This document shows, in pieces, positions 55,321 to 64,000 of a stretch of DNA of 64,000 nt. The notes under the pieces are model-generated. The model ran no database searches. It saw only the letters and a list, made by a program, of their open reading frames with translations, and was not told where the DNA came from. Source of the stretch: Rhizobium sp. 18055 (lineage in GTDB: Bacteria > Pseudomonadota > Alphaproteobacteria > Rhizobiales > Rhizobiaceae); NCBI RefSeq assembly GCF_902706285.1, contig NZ_CACSKD010000011.1, forward strand, positions 62,001 to 126,000, written 5' to 3'. Made by a program: the position numbers and the translations under genes. The first letter of the stretch is position 1. Each line of letters begins with the position of its first letter.

Positions 55321-55926
55321 ATGGCGGGCGAAGACGACGACATCATCACCCTCTATGAGCGCCACGCGCTGGCCTTCGACGAAGCGCGCGGCCGCACCCT
55401 GTTCGAACAGCCGTGGCTCGATCGCTTCACGGCGCTGGTCGCCCGTCGCGGCGATGTTCTCGACCTTGGCTGTGGCGGCGCCGAGCCGATGGCCTCAAGC
55501 CTGATCCGCGACGGCTTCCGCGTCACCGGCGTCGATGCCTCGGAAACCCTGATCGGCCTCTGCCGCCAGCGTTTTCCCGATCGCTCCTGGTTCGTCTCCG
55601 ACATGCGGACATTCTCGCTGCCGATGAAATACGACGGCATCCTCGCCTGGCACAGCTTCTTCCACCTGAACCAGAACGATCAGCGGGCCATGTTCCCGCG
55701 CTTTGCAGCCCTTGCCGCACCCGGTGCGGCGCTGATGTTCACGGCAGGCCATTTCGAAGGCGAGGCGATGGGCGAGTTCGCCGGCGAGCCGCTCTATCAC
55801 GCCAGCCTGTCGACCGAGGAATACACCGCACTGCTCGAGGAAAACGGCTTTGCCGTCGTCGCCCATGTGATGCAGGATCGCCAATGCGGCGGCGCCACCA
55901 TCTGGCTGGCAAAGCGGATCTCGTAA
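55321..55926 (+). CDS. Class I SAM-dependent methyltransferase
   Basis: 201 aa. Motif I VLDLGCGGAEPMA (about 42-54), acidic GVDASETLI, and post-motif DGILAWHSFFHLNQND. It starts one base after the hisG stop, so is likely part of the his transcript in this strain. The double Gly-Gly-Ala-Glu-Pro variant of motif I is typical of a bacterial uncharacterised methyltransferase group. Substrate unknown; no evidence that it acts in histidine synthesis. Confidence 0.87.
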   Translation: MAGEDDDIITLYERHALAFDEARGRTLFEQPWLDRFTALVARRGDVLDLGCGGAEPMASSLIRDGFRVTGVDASETLIGLCRQRFPDRSWFVSDMRTFSLPMKYDGILAWHSFFHLNQNDQRAMFPRFAALAAPGAALMFTAGHFEGEAMGEFAGEPLYHASLSTEEYTALLEENGFAVVAHVMQDRQCGGATIWLAKRIS

Positions 55927-55968
55927 CACCCTGGAGCTTCCGACGAACCGGAGCGGCGACCAACGCCG

Positions 55969-56781
55969 TTAGGCGCGCGCCACGATGATATGCGCCTGAA
56001 TGTTTCCGGAGACCGGGCCTTCGCCATAAGCCTCCAGGATCGCATCGGTGGCGCGGTCGGTAACGGTGTTCAGCGCTTTCGGGTCGCGGGCTTCGATCTC
56101 GCTGCGCAACGGCGTTCCGTGGCAGTAGGCCAGCGCGGCGGTGTGCGCATCCGCAGCGCTGCTTTGATGTTGAAGCGTGATGATATCGACGGTGGTGAAG
56201 CCCGATGCCCGCAAATCCGCTTCGATCAACGCGACATCGTGATAGCCATGCGGCGTTCGGGAGAGGAACCGCGGCGGATCGTCCGGAAAAATGGCACGTG
56301 CCGCATCCGTCACGATGCGGGCGAAATCATTTTCCTCGATGCGATCCCATACATTGAAGATAAAACGACCGTGACGCTTCAGAACGCGAAGCGCCTCGCG
56401 ATAGCCGGCGATCCGGTCAGGGAAGAACATCGCGCCAAACTGACAGGCAACGGCATCAAAGCTTTCGGGATCGAACGGCAGCCGCAGCGCGTCTGCCTGC
56501 TGCCACACAATACGCTTGTCCGCGCCTTGCCGGGCCGCTGCCCGGTCGAGCATCGGCTGGTTGAGGTCGCTAACGATGTAGCTGGCGTTCGGAGCGAGCA
56601 GCGGCGCCAGCGCACGGGCCACGACGCCTGTTCCCGCTGCTGTTTCAAGCACGCGGGTAGGGGCCGCATCTGCGACCCGTCGGGCGATGTCGGATGCATA
56701 GGCCTCAAAGATGAGCGGCACCATGTAGGTGTCGTAAATTTCCGGGATCGATCCGACGAAAAGCTTGTCCACAGCAGGCAT
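55969..56781 (-). CDS. Class I SAM-dependent methyltransferase (UbiE-like)
   Basis: 270 aa. Motif I VLETAAGTGVVARAL (about 43-57), DLNQPMLDRA acidic loop, FDAVACQFGAMFFPDR, and LKRHGRFIFNVWDR, the Methyltransf_11 pattern. Short N-terminal extension. Convergent with the methyltransferase after hisG (42-bp gap) yet not closely similar to it. Substrate unknown. Confidence 0.88.
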   Translation of the reverse strand: MPAVDKLFVGSIPEIYDTYMVPLIFEAYASDIARRVADAAPTRVLETAAGTGVVARALAPLLAPNASYIVSDLNQPMLDRAAARQGADKRIVWQQADALRLPFDPESFDAVACQFGAMFFPDRIAGYREALRVLKRHGRFIFNVWDRIEENDFARIVTDAARAIFPDDPPRFLSRTPHGYHDVALIEADLRASGFTTVDIITLQHQSSAADAHTAALAYCHGTPLRSEIEARDPKALNTVTDRATDAILEAYGEGPVSGNIQAHIIVARA

Positions 56782-56934
56782 GGGTGATGATCCTGTCGCG
56801 CCTCAGGCTCCAATGGGCAATCATACATCTTTGGAGCGTTCGGCGCCATCGCCTGATACCGCACACCCCGGGCGGCACGGTTCTTCTGCCTGCGATACCG
56901 GTTCGGTTCGCACCCAAGCGGGATTGAGCAAACG

Positions 56935-56962
56935 AAAAAACCCGCCGTCTGGTGACGGCGGG
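56935..56962 (-). terminator. Rho-independent terminator of the DoxX gene
   Basis: On the minus strand CCCGCCGTC / GACGGCGGG (9-bp stem, ACCA loop) is followed by TTTTTT. It lies 30 bp after the DoxX stop. Confidence 0.9.
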
Positions 56963-56992
56963 TCGCGCATGCCTGGAAGGATGCTTTAGGGG

Positions 56993-57439
56993 TTAAGCGG
57001 CGACGGTGACCGCACCGCGGCGGGCGTCGACCGAGTAGAGGCCCGGGCCGAAGGTGGCGAGCAGGATGTAGGCGCCGGCCAGTGTGAAGTTCTTCATCAG
57101 CATGATGCCGTTGAGAGCGTTGATCCAGCCGAGCGCTGCATCAGGCCAGCCTGGGACGGCAACGGTGCCGGAATGGAAGACGAGACCGGTGAAGGCGCAG
57201 AACAGGGCGAGTGCCCAGCCGACGATCTTCGTCTGGAAGCCGACGAGGACGGCAACGCCGGTGACGAACTCGAACAGGCCGGCGAGATAGGCAAGCGCTG
57301 TTGCGGCAGGCAGGCCGGCACCGGTGATCATGCCGGCAGTGCTTGCCGGGTCGGTCAGCTTGCCGAAGCCGGAATAGATGAAGATGAAGGAGAGAAGGAT
57401 GCGGGCAACGAGAATGACGGTATTCTGGGTAGACGACAT
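56993..57439 (-). CDS. DoxX family membrane protein
   Basis: 148 aa, four membrane helices. DoxX marks: ARILLSFIFIYSGFGKLTDP at the start, LAYLAGLFEFVTGVAVLVGF and WINALNGIMLMKNFTLAGAY. Related DoxX proteins work in redox or quinone-linked stress responses, but most are uncharacterised. ATG 57439 is chosen; a frame to 57532 exists but has no family support. Upstream on the other strand is a truncated glutathione S-transferase remnant. Confidence 0.88.
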   Translation of the reverse strand: MSSTQNTVILVARILLSFIFIYSGFGKLTDPASTAGMITGAGLPAATALAYLAGLFEFVTGVAVLVGFQTKIVGWALALFCAFTGLVFHSGTVAVPGWPDAALGWINALNGIMLMKNFTLAGAYILLATFGPGLYSVDARRGAVTVAA

Positions 57440-57652
57440 GGAACTGTCTCCGGTTGAATGTGTCGAGATCGCTGTGCCCCCGGCACGTTGTCGATCTCGT
57501 ATGACGCACTTGTCCTTCATTTCAGTCGTCATGGAAAGATAGACGGAAACGGACAGTTCGTTCAGTAATATTGAACAACGGGTTGCGAGCTTCGGCCGCT
57601 TGCCAGTTCCCTGAGCTCTCTTCTATTGCCGCGCACATACAAGGATGCCCAG

Positions 57653-57742
57653 ATGGCAGATCTTTCCGCCCCGATCACCACCCGTTGGCCGACAGCAGAC
57701 CCCGATGTCGTCCAGCTCTATTCGCTGCCGACGATGCCCTGA
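57653..57742 (+). pseudogene. Remnant of a glutathione S-transferase (N-terminal 29 codons)
   Basis: A 29-codon ORF reading MADLSAPITTRWPTADPDVV and then QLYSLPT, the exact start pattern of YghU/YfcG-type glutathione S-transferases (..ITxRWP...P..IQLYSLPTPNG). After LPT the frame reads MP and stops, and nothing of the remaining ~200 codons is found in the next 60 bp, which instead hold a terminator. So this is a truncated gene end-capped by a deletion. The family match is from memory and was not searched. Confidence 0.6.
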
Positions 57743-57760
57743 ATATCAGCTCAGCAACGC

Positions 57761-57788
57761 AAAAGCCGGCCCGTCAAGGCCGGCTTTT
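57761..57788. terminator. Bidirectional terminator, AAAAGCCGGC stem
   Basis: 10-bp perfect stem AAAAGCCGGC / GCCGGCTTTT with an 8-nt loop and T-runs on both strands. It follows the GST remnant on the plus strand and the PAS-like gene on the minus strand (21 bp after its stop). Confidence 0.9.
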
Positions 57789-57808
57789 CAATGGAGCTGC
57801 CGCTGTCG

Positions 57809-58255
57809 TTACTGGCGGCGGAACACTTCCTTGCCGGCATTGGTTTCCACCCGCGGGAAGATGAACATGCCCAGCATGCTGCCGGCGCCGTCATGTTCGT
57901 AGCCGTTTGATTCACCCATGCAGAACAATGGCTGGCGGTAGCCGTTCTGCATGATGATGGTCGTCGAAAAACAGAAGGAAGACGACAGCGTCGCGGCCTG
58001 TTCGAAAATCTGGACGATACGGTTGCGGTCATTCGGATCATAGCAGCGCATCAGGCTGAGCAGGCCGCATTCCGGCAGGGTGAGACCGTGAAGCTTTGCG
58101 CTTCGTTCCTTGAGGCGGATCACGCCGCTGGAAAAGTCGCCGACCCAGCTCTCCGACACGGAAAACTGTGCGAGCATTTCTGGATGATTATCATTGAGTT
58201 CCAGCGATCCCCGCATGAGCGGTGCGGCCGCGTTGGTTTTTGCGATCTTGAACAC
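57809..58255 (-). CDS. PAS-like sensory protein, small
   Basis: 148 aa from GTG 58255 (GGGGA upstream); an extension to TTG 58303 is possible. Sequence LPECGLLSLMRCYDPNDRNR followed by IVQIFEQAATLSSSFCFSTT and PLFCMGESNGYEHDGAGSM-LGMFIFPRV resembles PAS-domain cores with a conserved small-residue FxG pattern. No output domain, so probably a single-domain sensor or partner protein. A rhizobial hypothetical; function unknown. Confidence 0.65.
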   Translation of the reverse strand: MFKIAKTNAAAPLMRGSLELNDNHPEMLAQFSVSESWVGDFSSGVIRLKERSAKLHGLTLPECGLLSLMRCYDPNDRNRIVQIFEQAATLSSSFCFSTTIIMQNGYRQPLFCMGESNGYEHDGAGSMLGMFIFPRVETNAGKEVFRRQ

Positions 58256-58862
58256 ATTGTTCCCCAGTTTGGGCGCAGCGTTCCCATGCTGCACACCCGG
58301 CAAACATCACAGGCTTATTCAACGCCGAGCATCATGCACGGTCGCCGGAAAACAGGCCTCCGAGCGGTAGGTCCATTCGTGGGAACCGCGCTCGGCTTTT
58401 TCCGGAACTATTGCAACTTGTAATTTATCTTTGGGCATTTGGCCCGGCGTTGTCGGTAATTGTCAAATTTGAACGGTGCCGGCTGCAGGAAGAGGAATAG
58501 CTGCCAAACGAAGCGCCGAACACAGGGCGGATTTATAATTTCTTTTGCGGGAACGGCAATCGGTTTTTACACGCAGGCGCCGTGGAATGCTTTGTGAATA
58601 CATTCTAAAATAAACGGCTAGGTTGATAAAAATTTCCTAAATAATCCAAAATTGATGGAGGTTCGGCGGTTTCAGGCCATTAATTGTCGCTGATGCGTCC
58701 CGGACGGCGAGTCCAATATGAATTCTCGCCCGTGATAAAATCGGCAAGCCGACAAGCCTCGCGAAAGCCTCGCGGCGCGCTTTTTCCCGCCGGTGGTGTG
58801 ATTATACGTTTCATCAACGTGTTGAAGTGTGGCCTGCGCAATGTGAGTGCGAATCACAAACG
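58256..58862. other. 607-bp noncoding region between the PAS-like gene and groEL terminator
   Basis: No supportable gene. It contains a plus-strand orphan hairpin with a T-tail (58360-58401). The part 58560-58690 is AT-rich (ATTCTAAAATAAACGG, TTTCCTAAATAATCC), unlike the neighbours. ORFs here on both strands (for example 58672-58926 minus) overlap the groESL terminator and look spurious. It could host an unannotated small RNA; inferred. Confidence 0.45.
58360..58401 (+). terminator. Orphan plus-strand terminator-like hairpin
   Basis: CCGAGCG / CGCTCGG outer stem, with a GT / AC step and a TCC / GGA inner stem around ATTCGT, followed by CTTTTT. No plus-strand gene precedes it closely, so it may end an unannotated small transcript that begins antisense to the 5' region of the PAS-like gene. 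Confidence 0.5.
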
Positions 58863-58890
58863 AAAAAGGGCGACCCGAGGGCCGCCCTTT
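58863..58890 (-). terminator. groESL terminator
   Basis: AAAGGGCG / CGCCCTTT 8-bp stem with a 10-nt loop followed on the minus strand by TTTTTCG. It is about 270 bp beyond the groEL stop, so the tandem repeats lie in the groESL 3' untranslated region. Confidence 0.82.
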
Positions 58891-58920
58891 CCGTAACTGA
58901 ACCGGTTGGTCCGGACAGTG

Positions 58921-59175
58921 CTGCAATCAGACCTTATGGTCTGATCACATCATGTCCATTCCGCCTCTTCAGCGCGCTTGCCGCGCTGAAGCACTTTAAG
59001 TGTATGGGCGGGTTTTACGGCCCTGCTGCAATCAGACCTTATGGTCTGATCACATCATGTCCATTCCGCCTCTTCAGCGCGCTTGCCGCGCTGAAGCACT
59101 TTAAGTGTATGGGCGGATTTCACGGCCCTGCTGCAATCAGACCTTATGGTCTGATCACATCATGTCCATTCCGCC
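58921..59175. repeat. 105-bp tandem repeat copying the groEL 3' end
   Basis: Two full 105-bp units (58921-59025 and 59026-59130, two base differences) and a partial third of 45 bp (59131-59175) that is the real groEL end. Each unit includes the codons for the last GroEL residues (..GGMDMM, stop) then TCAGACC-TTAT-GGTCTGA, CTTCAGCGCG-CTTGC-CGCGCTGAAG and CACTT-T-AAGTG palindromes. The unit is 35 codons long, so shadow ORFs on the plus strand look repetitive. Confidence 0.9.
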
Positions 59176-60795
59176 CATGCCGCCCATGCCGCCAGGCATG
59201 CCACCAGGAGCATCCTTCTTCGGCAGTTCGGCAATCATGGCTTCCGTGGTGATCAGCAGCGAAGCAACCGAAGCTGCGTTCTGCAGAGCCGTACGGACAA
59301 CCTTGACCGGGTCGACGATACCCATGGCGATCATGTCGCCATATTCGGACGTCTGGGCGTTGTAGCCGTAGTTGTCCTGATCCTTGTCGAGAACCTTGCC
59401 GACAACGATCGAAGCTTCGTCACCAGCGTTCTCGGCGATCTGGCGAACCAGAGCCTGCAGGGCGCGGCGAACGATGTTGATGCCAGCTTCCTGGTCGTCG
59501 TTCACACCCTTTGCGGTGATCTTCGTCGAAGAGCGGAGCAGAGCGATACCGCCGCCTGGGACGATACCTTCCTGAACAGCAGCGCGCGTCGCGTTGAGGG
59601 CGTCGTCGATGCGGTCCTTCTTTTCCTTGACTTCGATTTCCGTGGAGCCGCCAACGCGGATGACGGCAACGCCGCCAGCGAGCTTGGCAAGGCGTTCCTG
59701 CAGCTTTTCGCGGTCATAATCGGAAGAGGTTTCTTCGATCTGAGCCTTGATCTGTGCAACGCGGCCTTCGATGTCGGACTTGGCGCCAGCGCCGTCGACG
59801 ATCGTGGTGTTTTCCTTGGAGATCGAAACCTTCTTCGAACGGCCGAGCATTTCGAGAGTTACGGATTCGAGCTTGATGCCGAGGTCTTCGGAGATGACAG
59901 TACCGCCCGTGAGGATGGCGATGTCTTCGAGCATTGCCTTGCGGCGATCGCCGAAGCCAGGAGCCTTGACGGCAGCAATCTTCAGGCCACCGCGCAGCTT
60001 GTTGACGACGAGCGTAGCAAGGGCTTCGCCTTCGACGTCTTCAGCGATGATGAGGAGCGGCTTGCCGGTCTGAACGACGGCTTCCAGAACTGGCAGCATG
60101 GCCTGCAGGTTCGAGAGCTTCTTCTCGTGAAGGAGAATGTAAGCGTCTTCGAGGTCTGCAACCATCTTTTCAGGGTTGGTCACGAAGTATGGGCTGAGGT
60201 AGCCGCGGTCGAACTGCATGCCTTCGACGACTTCGAGTTCGGTTTCAGCGGTCTTGGCTTCTTCGACGGTGATAACACCTTCGTTGCCGACCTTCTGCAT
60301 GGCTTCAGCAATGTCGAGACCGACCTGCTTGTCGCCGTTTGCAGAGATCGTGCCGACCTGTGCAACTTCTTCCGAAGTCGAGATCTTCTTGGCCTTGGCC
60401 TGGAGATCCTTGACGACGTCTGCAACTGCGAGGTCGATACCGCGCTTCAGGTCCATCGGGTTCATGCCGGCGGCTACGGCCTTGTTGCCTTCGCGAACGA
60501 TCGCCTGGGCAAGAACGGTAGCAGTCGTGGTGCCGTCGCCGGCGATGTCGTTGGTCTTCGAAGCAACTTCGCGGACCATCTGGGCGCCCATGTTTTCGAA
60601 CTTGTCTTCAAGTTCGATTTCCTTGGCGACCGAAACACCGTCCTTGGTGATGCGCGGAGCGCCGAAGGACTTGTCGATGATGACGTTACGGCCCTTGGGA
60701 CCGAGCGTTACCTTCACTGCATCAGCGAGAATGTCGACGCCGCGCAGCATCTTTTCGCGCGCGGTGCGGCCAAACTTGATTTCTTTAGCTGCCAT
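59155..60795 (-). CDS. groEL: Chaperonin GroEL (HSP60)
   Basis: Forms the tetradecameric ATP-driven folding chamber. 546 aa with the expected hallmarks: VTLGPKGRNVIIDKSFGAP, DGTTTATVLA (nucleotide site), AAVEEGIVPGGG-like stretch (AVQEGIVPGGGIALL), and the C-terminal GGM repeat tail (..GGMPGGMGGMGGMDMM). It is about 71 bp after groES and controlled from the CIRCE promoter. Its C-terminal codons are duplicated downstream twice. Confidence 0.98.
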   Translation of the reverse strand: MAAKEIKFGRTAREKMLRGVDILADAVKVTLGPKGRNVIIDKSFGAPRITKDGVSVAKEIELEDKFENMGAQMVREVASKTNDIAGDGTTTATVLAQAIVREGNKAVAAGMNPMDLKRGIDLAVADVVKDLQAKAKKISTSEEVAQVGTISANGDKQVGLDIAEAMQKVGNEGVITVEEAKTAETELEVVEGMQFDRGYLSPYFVTNPEKMVADLEDAYILLHEKKLSNLQAMLPVLEAVVQTGKPLLIIAEDVEGEALATLVVNKLRGGLKIAAVKAPGFGDRRKAMLEDIAILTGGTVISEDLGIKLESVTLEMLGRSKKVSISKENTTIVDGAGAKSDIEGRVAQIKAQIEETSSDYDREKLQERLAKLAGGVAVIRVGGSTEIEVKEKKDRIDDALNATRAAVQEGIVPGGGIALLRSSTKITAKGVNDDQEAGINIVRRALQALVRQIAENAGDEASIVVGKVLDKDQDNYGYNAQTSEYGDMIAMGIVDPVKVVRTALQNAASVASLLITTEAMIAELPKKDAPGGMPGGMGGMGGMDMM

Positions 60796-60866
60796 GATTG
60801 TAGCTCCTAAATTCGGGTGTCCGGGGTTGAGCCCGGTCGGCTATGTCGGAAAGGGAACCCGGCTGA

Positions 60867-61163
60867 TTAGCCGATGATACCCATGATGTCGGCTTCCTTC
60901 ATGATCAGAAGGTCTTCGCCGTCGATCTTGACTTCGGTGCCGGACCACTTGCCGAACAGAACGCGGTCGCCAGCCTTGACGTCGAGAGCGACGATCTTGC
61001 CGGAATCATCGCGAGCGCCGGAGCCGACGGCGACGATTTCGCCTTCCTGCGGCTTTTCCTTGGCGGTATCGGGAATGATGATGCCGCCCTTGGTCTTGGC
61101 TTCGGATTCAACGCGGCGAACAACGACGCGGTCGTGAAGGGGGCGGAAGTTGGTGCTTGCCAT
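60867..61163 (-). CDS. groES: Co-chaperonin GroES (HSP10)
   Basis: Heptameric lid of the GroEL chamber. 98 aa with FRPLHDRVVVRRVESEAKTK, the mobile loop GGIIIPDTAKEKPQ, and the KVLFGKWSGTEV-like stretch (DRVLFGKWSGTEVKID). Typical length. First gene of the groESL operon, directly behind a CIRCE element and a sigma-32-type promoter. Confidence 0.97.
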   Translation of the reverse strand: MASTNFRPLHDRVVVRRVESEAKTKGGIIIPDTAKEKPQEGEIVAVGSGARDDSGKIVALDVKAGDRVLFGKWSGTEVKIDGEDLLIMKEADIMGIIG

Positions 61164-61221
61164 TGTCTAATCCCTCGATCGAATGACACTTGCGAGCCAG
61201 GGAGGCCCGCACGGATGGATG

Positions 61222-61248
61222 TTAGCACTCGTCTGTGATGAGTGCTAG
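61222..61248. promoter_or_regulatory. CIRCE element (HrcA operator)
   Basis: TTAGCACTC-N9-GAGTGCTAG, matching the CIRCE consensus TTAGCACTC-N9-GAGTGCTAA except the last base. It lies in the groES leader, where HrcA represses the operon outside heat shock. Confidence 0.92.
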
Positions 61249-61256
61249 CGGCCTGC

Positions 61257-61285
61257 ATTTAGGAGCGGCCCATCGGGGAGTCAAG
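61257..61285 (-). promoter_or_regulatory. Heat-shock (sigma-32-type) promoter for groESL
   Basis: On the minus strand CTTGAC (61285-61280), 17 nt, CTAAAT (61262-61257), close to the alphaproteobacterial RpoH pattern CTTGAC-N17-CyTATnT. The CIRCE starts 8 bp after the -10, so both controls act on one start site. Confidence 0.7.
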
Positions 61286-61652
61286 GAAAACGTCGGAATT
61301 TTCTTTGCGCATTTCTATATCCGCTTGATGGCAAAGTTGTGAACCCAAGGCGCTGCCGCCGGGCCGCTGAAATGCCTGTGATGGTTAATGCCATGGCCGC
61401 CAGCGGTTCTGAGGTCAGGGCCGTCTCGCACCGCGATCCATGGGCTTGCTCTTTCATCGGCAGCGACCGCCGCCGCCTCACCGCATCCTGTCATCGCCCC
61501 GTGTCATAAACCTGCGAAACGAGCGGAGGGCAGGGGCGCGGCCAGGCCGGTGGATAGCTCTTCATCCGGCCGGGATTGTTCCGCTCCGATGCCGGTGATA
61601 TCGAGCAGATCAAGGTGGCTCGTGAAGAGTGGGCGGGGGCGACTGAGGGGAT
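61286..61652. other. Region between the groESL promoter and chrA
   Basis: About 370 bp without a supportable gene. The small ORFs on either strand (for example 61388-61684 plus) are GC-rich shadows without family resemblance. No strong hairpin or operator noticed; it must contain the chrA promoter. Confidence 0.45.
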
Positions 61653-63068
<1,416 letters not shown>

Positions 63069-63185
63069 CGCCGTCCCGGACCCCGGAGTCACAAGAATTT
63101 CACGCCCCAGCATCGCAAAATTCCTTGCCATCGCTGCATGGCTTTGCGATGTCAGCCGTCACCGGACATGAATTAGGATATCGGA

Positions 63186-64000
63186 ATGGCGCAGCGCATC
63201 GACAGTTTTGCAGAGATCACCAGCCAGTACGACGCGGTGTTCTGCGATGTGTGGGGCGTGCTCCACAATGGCGTCTCGCCCTTTCCGAAGGCAGCTGCGG
63301 CACTGGAAGCCGCCCGCAACGCCGGCCTTACCGTCGTCCTCATCACCAATTCGCCGCGCATCGCCCCGCTGGTGGTCGACCAGCTCCGCCAGATCGGCAT
63401 CCAGGACGAGGCCTATGACCGCATCGTCACCTCTGGCGATGTCACCCGCGGCCTGATCGCCGAAGGCCCGAAGAAGGTCTTCCTGCTCGGCCCGGATCGC
63501 GACGTGGCGATCATCGAAGGCATCGGCGTCGAGCGCGTCGAAGCCGATGATGCCGATTGTGTCGTCTGCACCGGCTTCTTCGATGACGAGAAGGACACGC
63601 CCGAAGACTACACCGACATGCTGAAGGCCTTCCAGGCCCGCGCCGTGCCGCTGATCTGCGCCAACCCGGACCTGATCGTCGAGCGCGGCCACCGGATGAT
63701 CCCCTGTGCCGGCGCCATGGCCGCCTATTACCAGCAGCTCGGCGGCCAGACCCGCATTGCCGGCAAGCCGCACAAGCCGATCTACGATGCGGTTGTCTCC
63801 GTTGCCCGCGAAGTCCGCGGCGAGTTCCCGAACAGCCGCATCCTGGCGATCGGCGACGGGATGCCGACCGACGTGCGCGGCGCGCTCGATTACGGCCTCG
63901 ATCTGCTCTATATCAGCGGCGGTATCCATGCGGCCGAATACACCATCAACGGCGAAACCGACGAGGCGATCCTCACCGCCTATCTCGAGCGCGAGAAGGC
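63186..64000 (+). CDS. HAD-IIA-type hydrolase (TIGR01459-like), cut by the window end
   Basis: At least 271 aa; the stop lies outside the window. HAD motif I CDVWGVLHNG (D21 nucleophile) and GKPHKPIYDAV plus GDGMPTDVRGAL motif IV follow the NagD/TIGR01459 pattern, with motif II ITNSPR. Small-molecule phosphatase of the cytoplasm, exact substrate unknown. ATG 63186 (MAQRIDSFAEI) is the start. It lies 117 bp after chrA and appears independent of it. Confidence 0.9.
   Translation, partial: MAQRIDSFAEITSQYDAVFCDVWGVLHNGVSPFPKAAAALEAARNAGLTVVLITNSPRIAPLVVDQLRQIGIQDEAYDRIVTSGDVTRGLIAEGPKKVFLLGPDRDVAIIEGIGVERVEADDADCVVCTGFFDDEKDTPEDYTDMLKAFQARAVPLICANPDLIVERGHRMIPCAGAMAAYYQQLGGQTRIAGKPHKPIYDAVVSVAREVRGEFPNSRILAIGDGMPTDVRGALDYGLDLLYISGGIHAAEYTINGETDEAILTAYLEREK

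Noticed and set aside
58672..58926. An 84-aa minus-strand ORF across the groESL terminator
   Set aside because: It spans the terminator and part of the repeat; no start context, composition unlike neighbours.
58921..59175. CRISPR-like appearance of repeated blocks
   Set aside because: Units are 105 bp with no unique spacers, and no cas genes lie near; it is a tandem duplication of the groEL end.
58827..59252. A plus-strand ORF with an internal 35-residue repeat
   Set aside because: It is the tandem 105-bp repeat read in one frame, an arithmetic effect of 105 being divisible by three; no ribosome site or family.

Overview
The window looks like a chromosomal segment of a rhizobium-type alphaproteobacterium (Rhizobium/Agrobacterium relatives). 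The signs are high GC with strong third-position GC, rhizobial palindromic intergenic mosaic repeats (RIME-like) at 38.1, 42.1 and 53.4 kb, a GCS2-type glutamate-cysteine ligase, a HisZ plus short-HisG pair, a CIRCE-controlled groESL operon, and a Ppx/GppA-RlmE gene pair. Most of the window is housekeeping or ordinary accessory genes. No prophage, insertion sequence, CRISPR array or integrase was seen.

Layout. 0-9.7 kb: pepT and a complete kdp operon on the minus strand, in the order 27-aa ORF, kdpF, kdpA, 55-aa ORF, kdpB, kdpC, kdpD, kdpE. Two very small membrane ORFs are described here: one before kdpF and one between kdpA and kdpB. A TTTATA-N5-TTTATA direct repeat about 180 bp upstream resembles the KdpE operator. 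10.2-13.9 kb: a tight four-gene plus-strand cassette (CDP-glycerol-type glycerophosphotransferase, HAD phosphatase, LicC-like nucleotidyltransferase, SAM methyltransferase), the best candidate here for an uncharacterised surface-modification pathway. 14-21.7 kb: an unknown protein, a LuxR-type regulator, tRNA-Gln, ppx/gppA-rlmE, a VOC protein, an MFS exporter and a Tat-exported metallo-beta-lactamase-fold protein. 21.8-31 kb: guaB and a small membrane protein, a LysR/SDR divergent pair, a MAPEG protein, the oxyR/katA divergent pair, a TetR and a LysR regulator, and a DUF1127 protein.

31-43.5 kb: a DUF937 protein, gshA, rsmE, a Pit-type phosphate transporter, a Nudix hydrolase, a divergent S-adenosylhomocysteinase-like protein, a LysR regulator, and glcD-glcE-glcF (glycolate oxidase). 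43.5-51.7 kb: two L,D-transpeptidases, the tag glycosylase, HAD and aldo/keto reductase enzymes, a DUF305 protein with a Cys/His-rich exported neighbour, a BrnT/BrnA toxin-antitoxin pair and an orphan ribbon-helix-helix protein. 51.7-56.8 kb: hisS-hisZ-hisG and two methyltransferases. 57-64 kb: a DoxX protein, a truncated glutathione S-transferase remnant, a PAS-like protein, groES-groEL with its 3' end tandemly copied downstream, chrA, and a HAD hydrolase cut by the window end.

Functional themes are potassium homeostasis (kdp), peroxide defence (oxyR/katA, gshA), envelope modification (the four-gene cassette, L,D-transpeptidases), translation and RNA modification (hisS, rlmE, rsmE, tRNA-Gln) and glycolate metabolism. 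Family assignments come from motif reading only; no database search was run.
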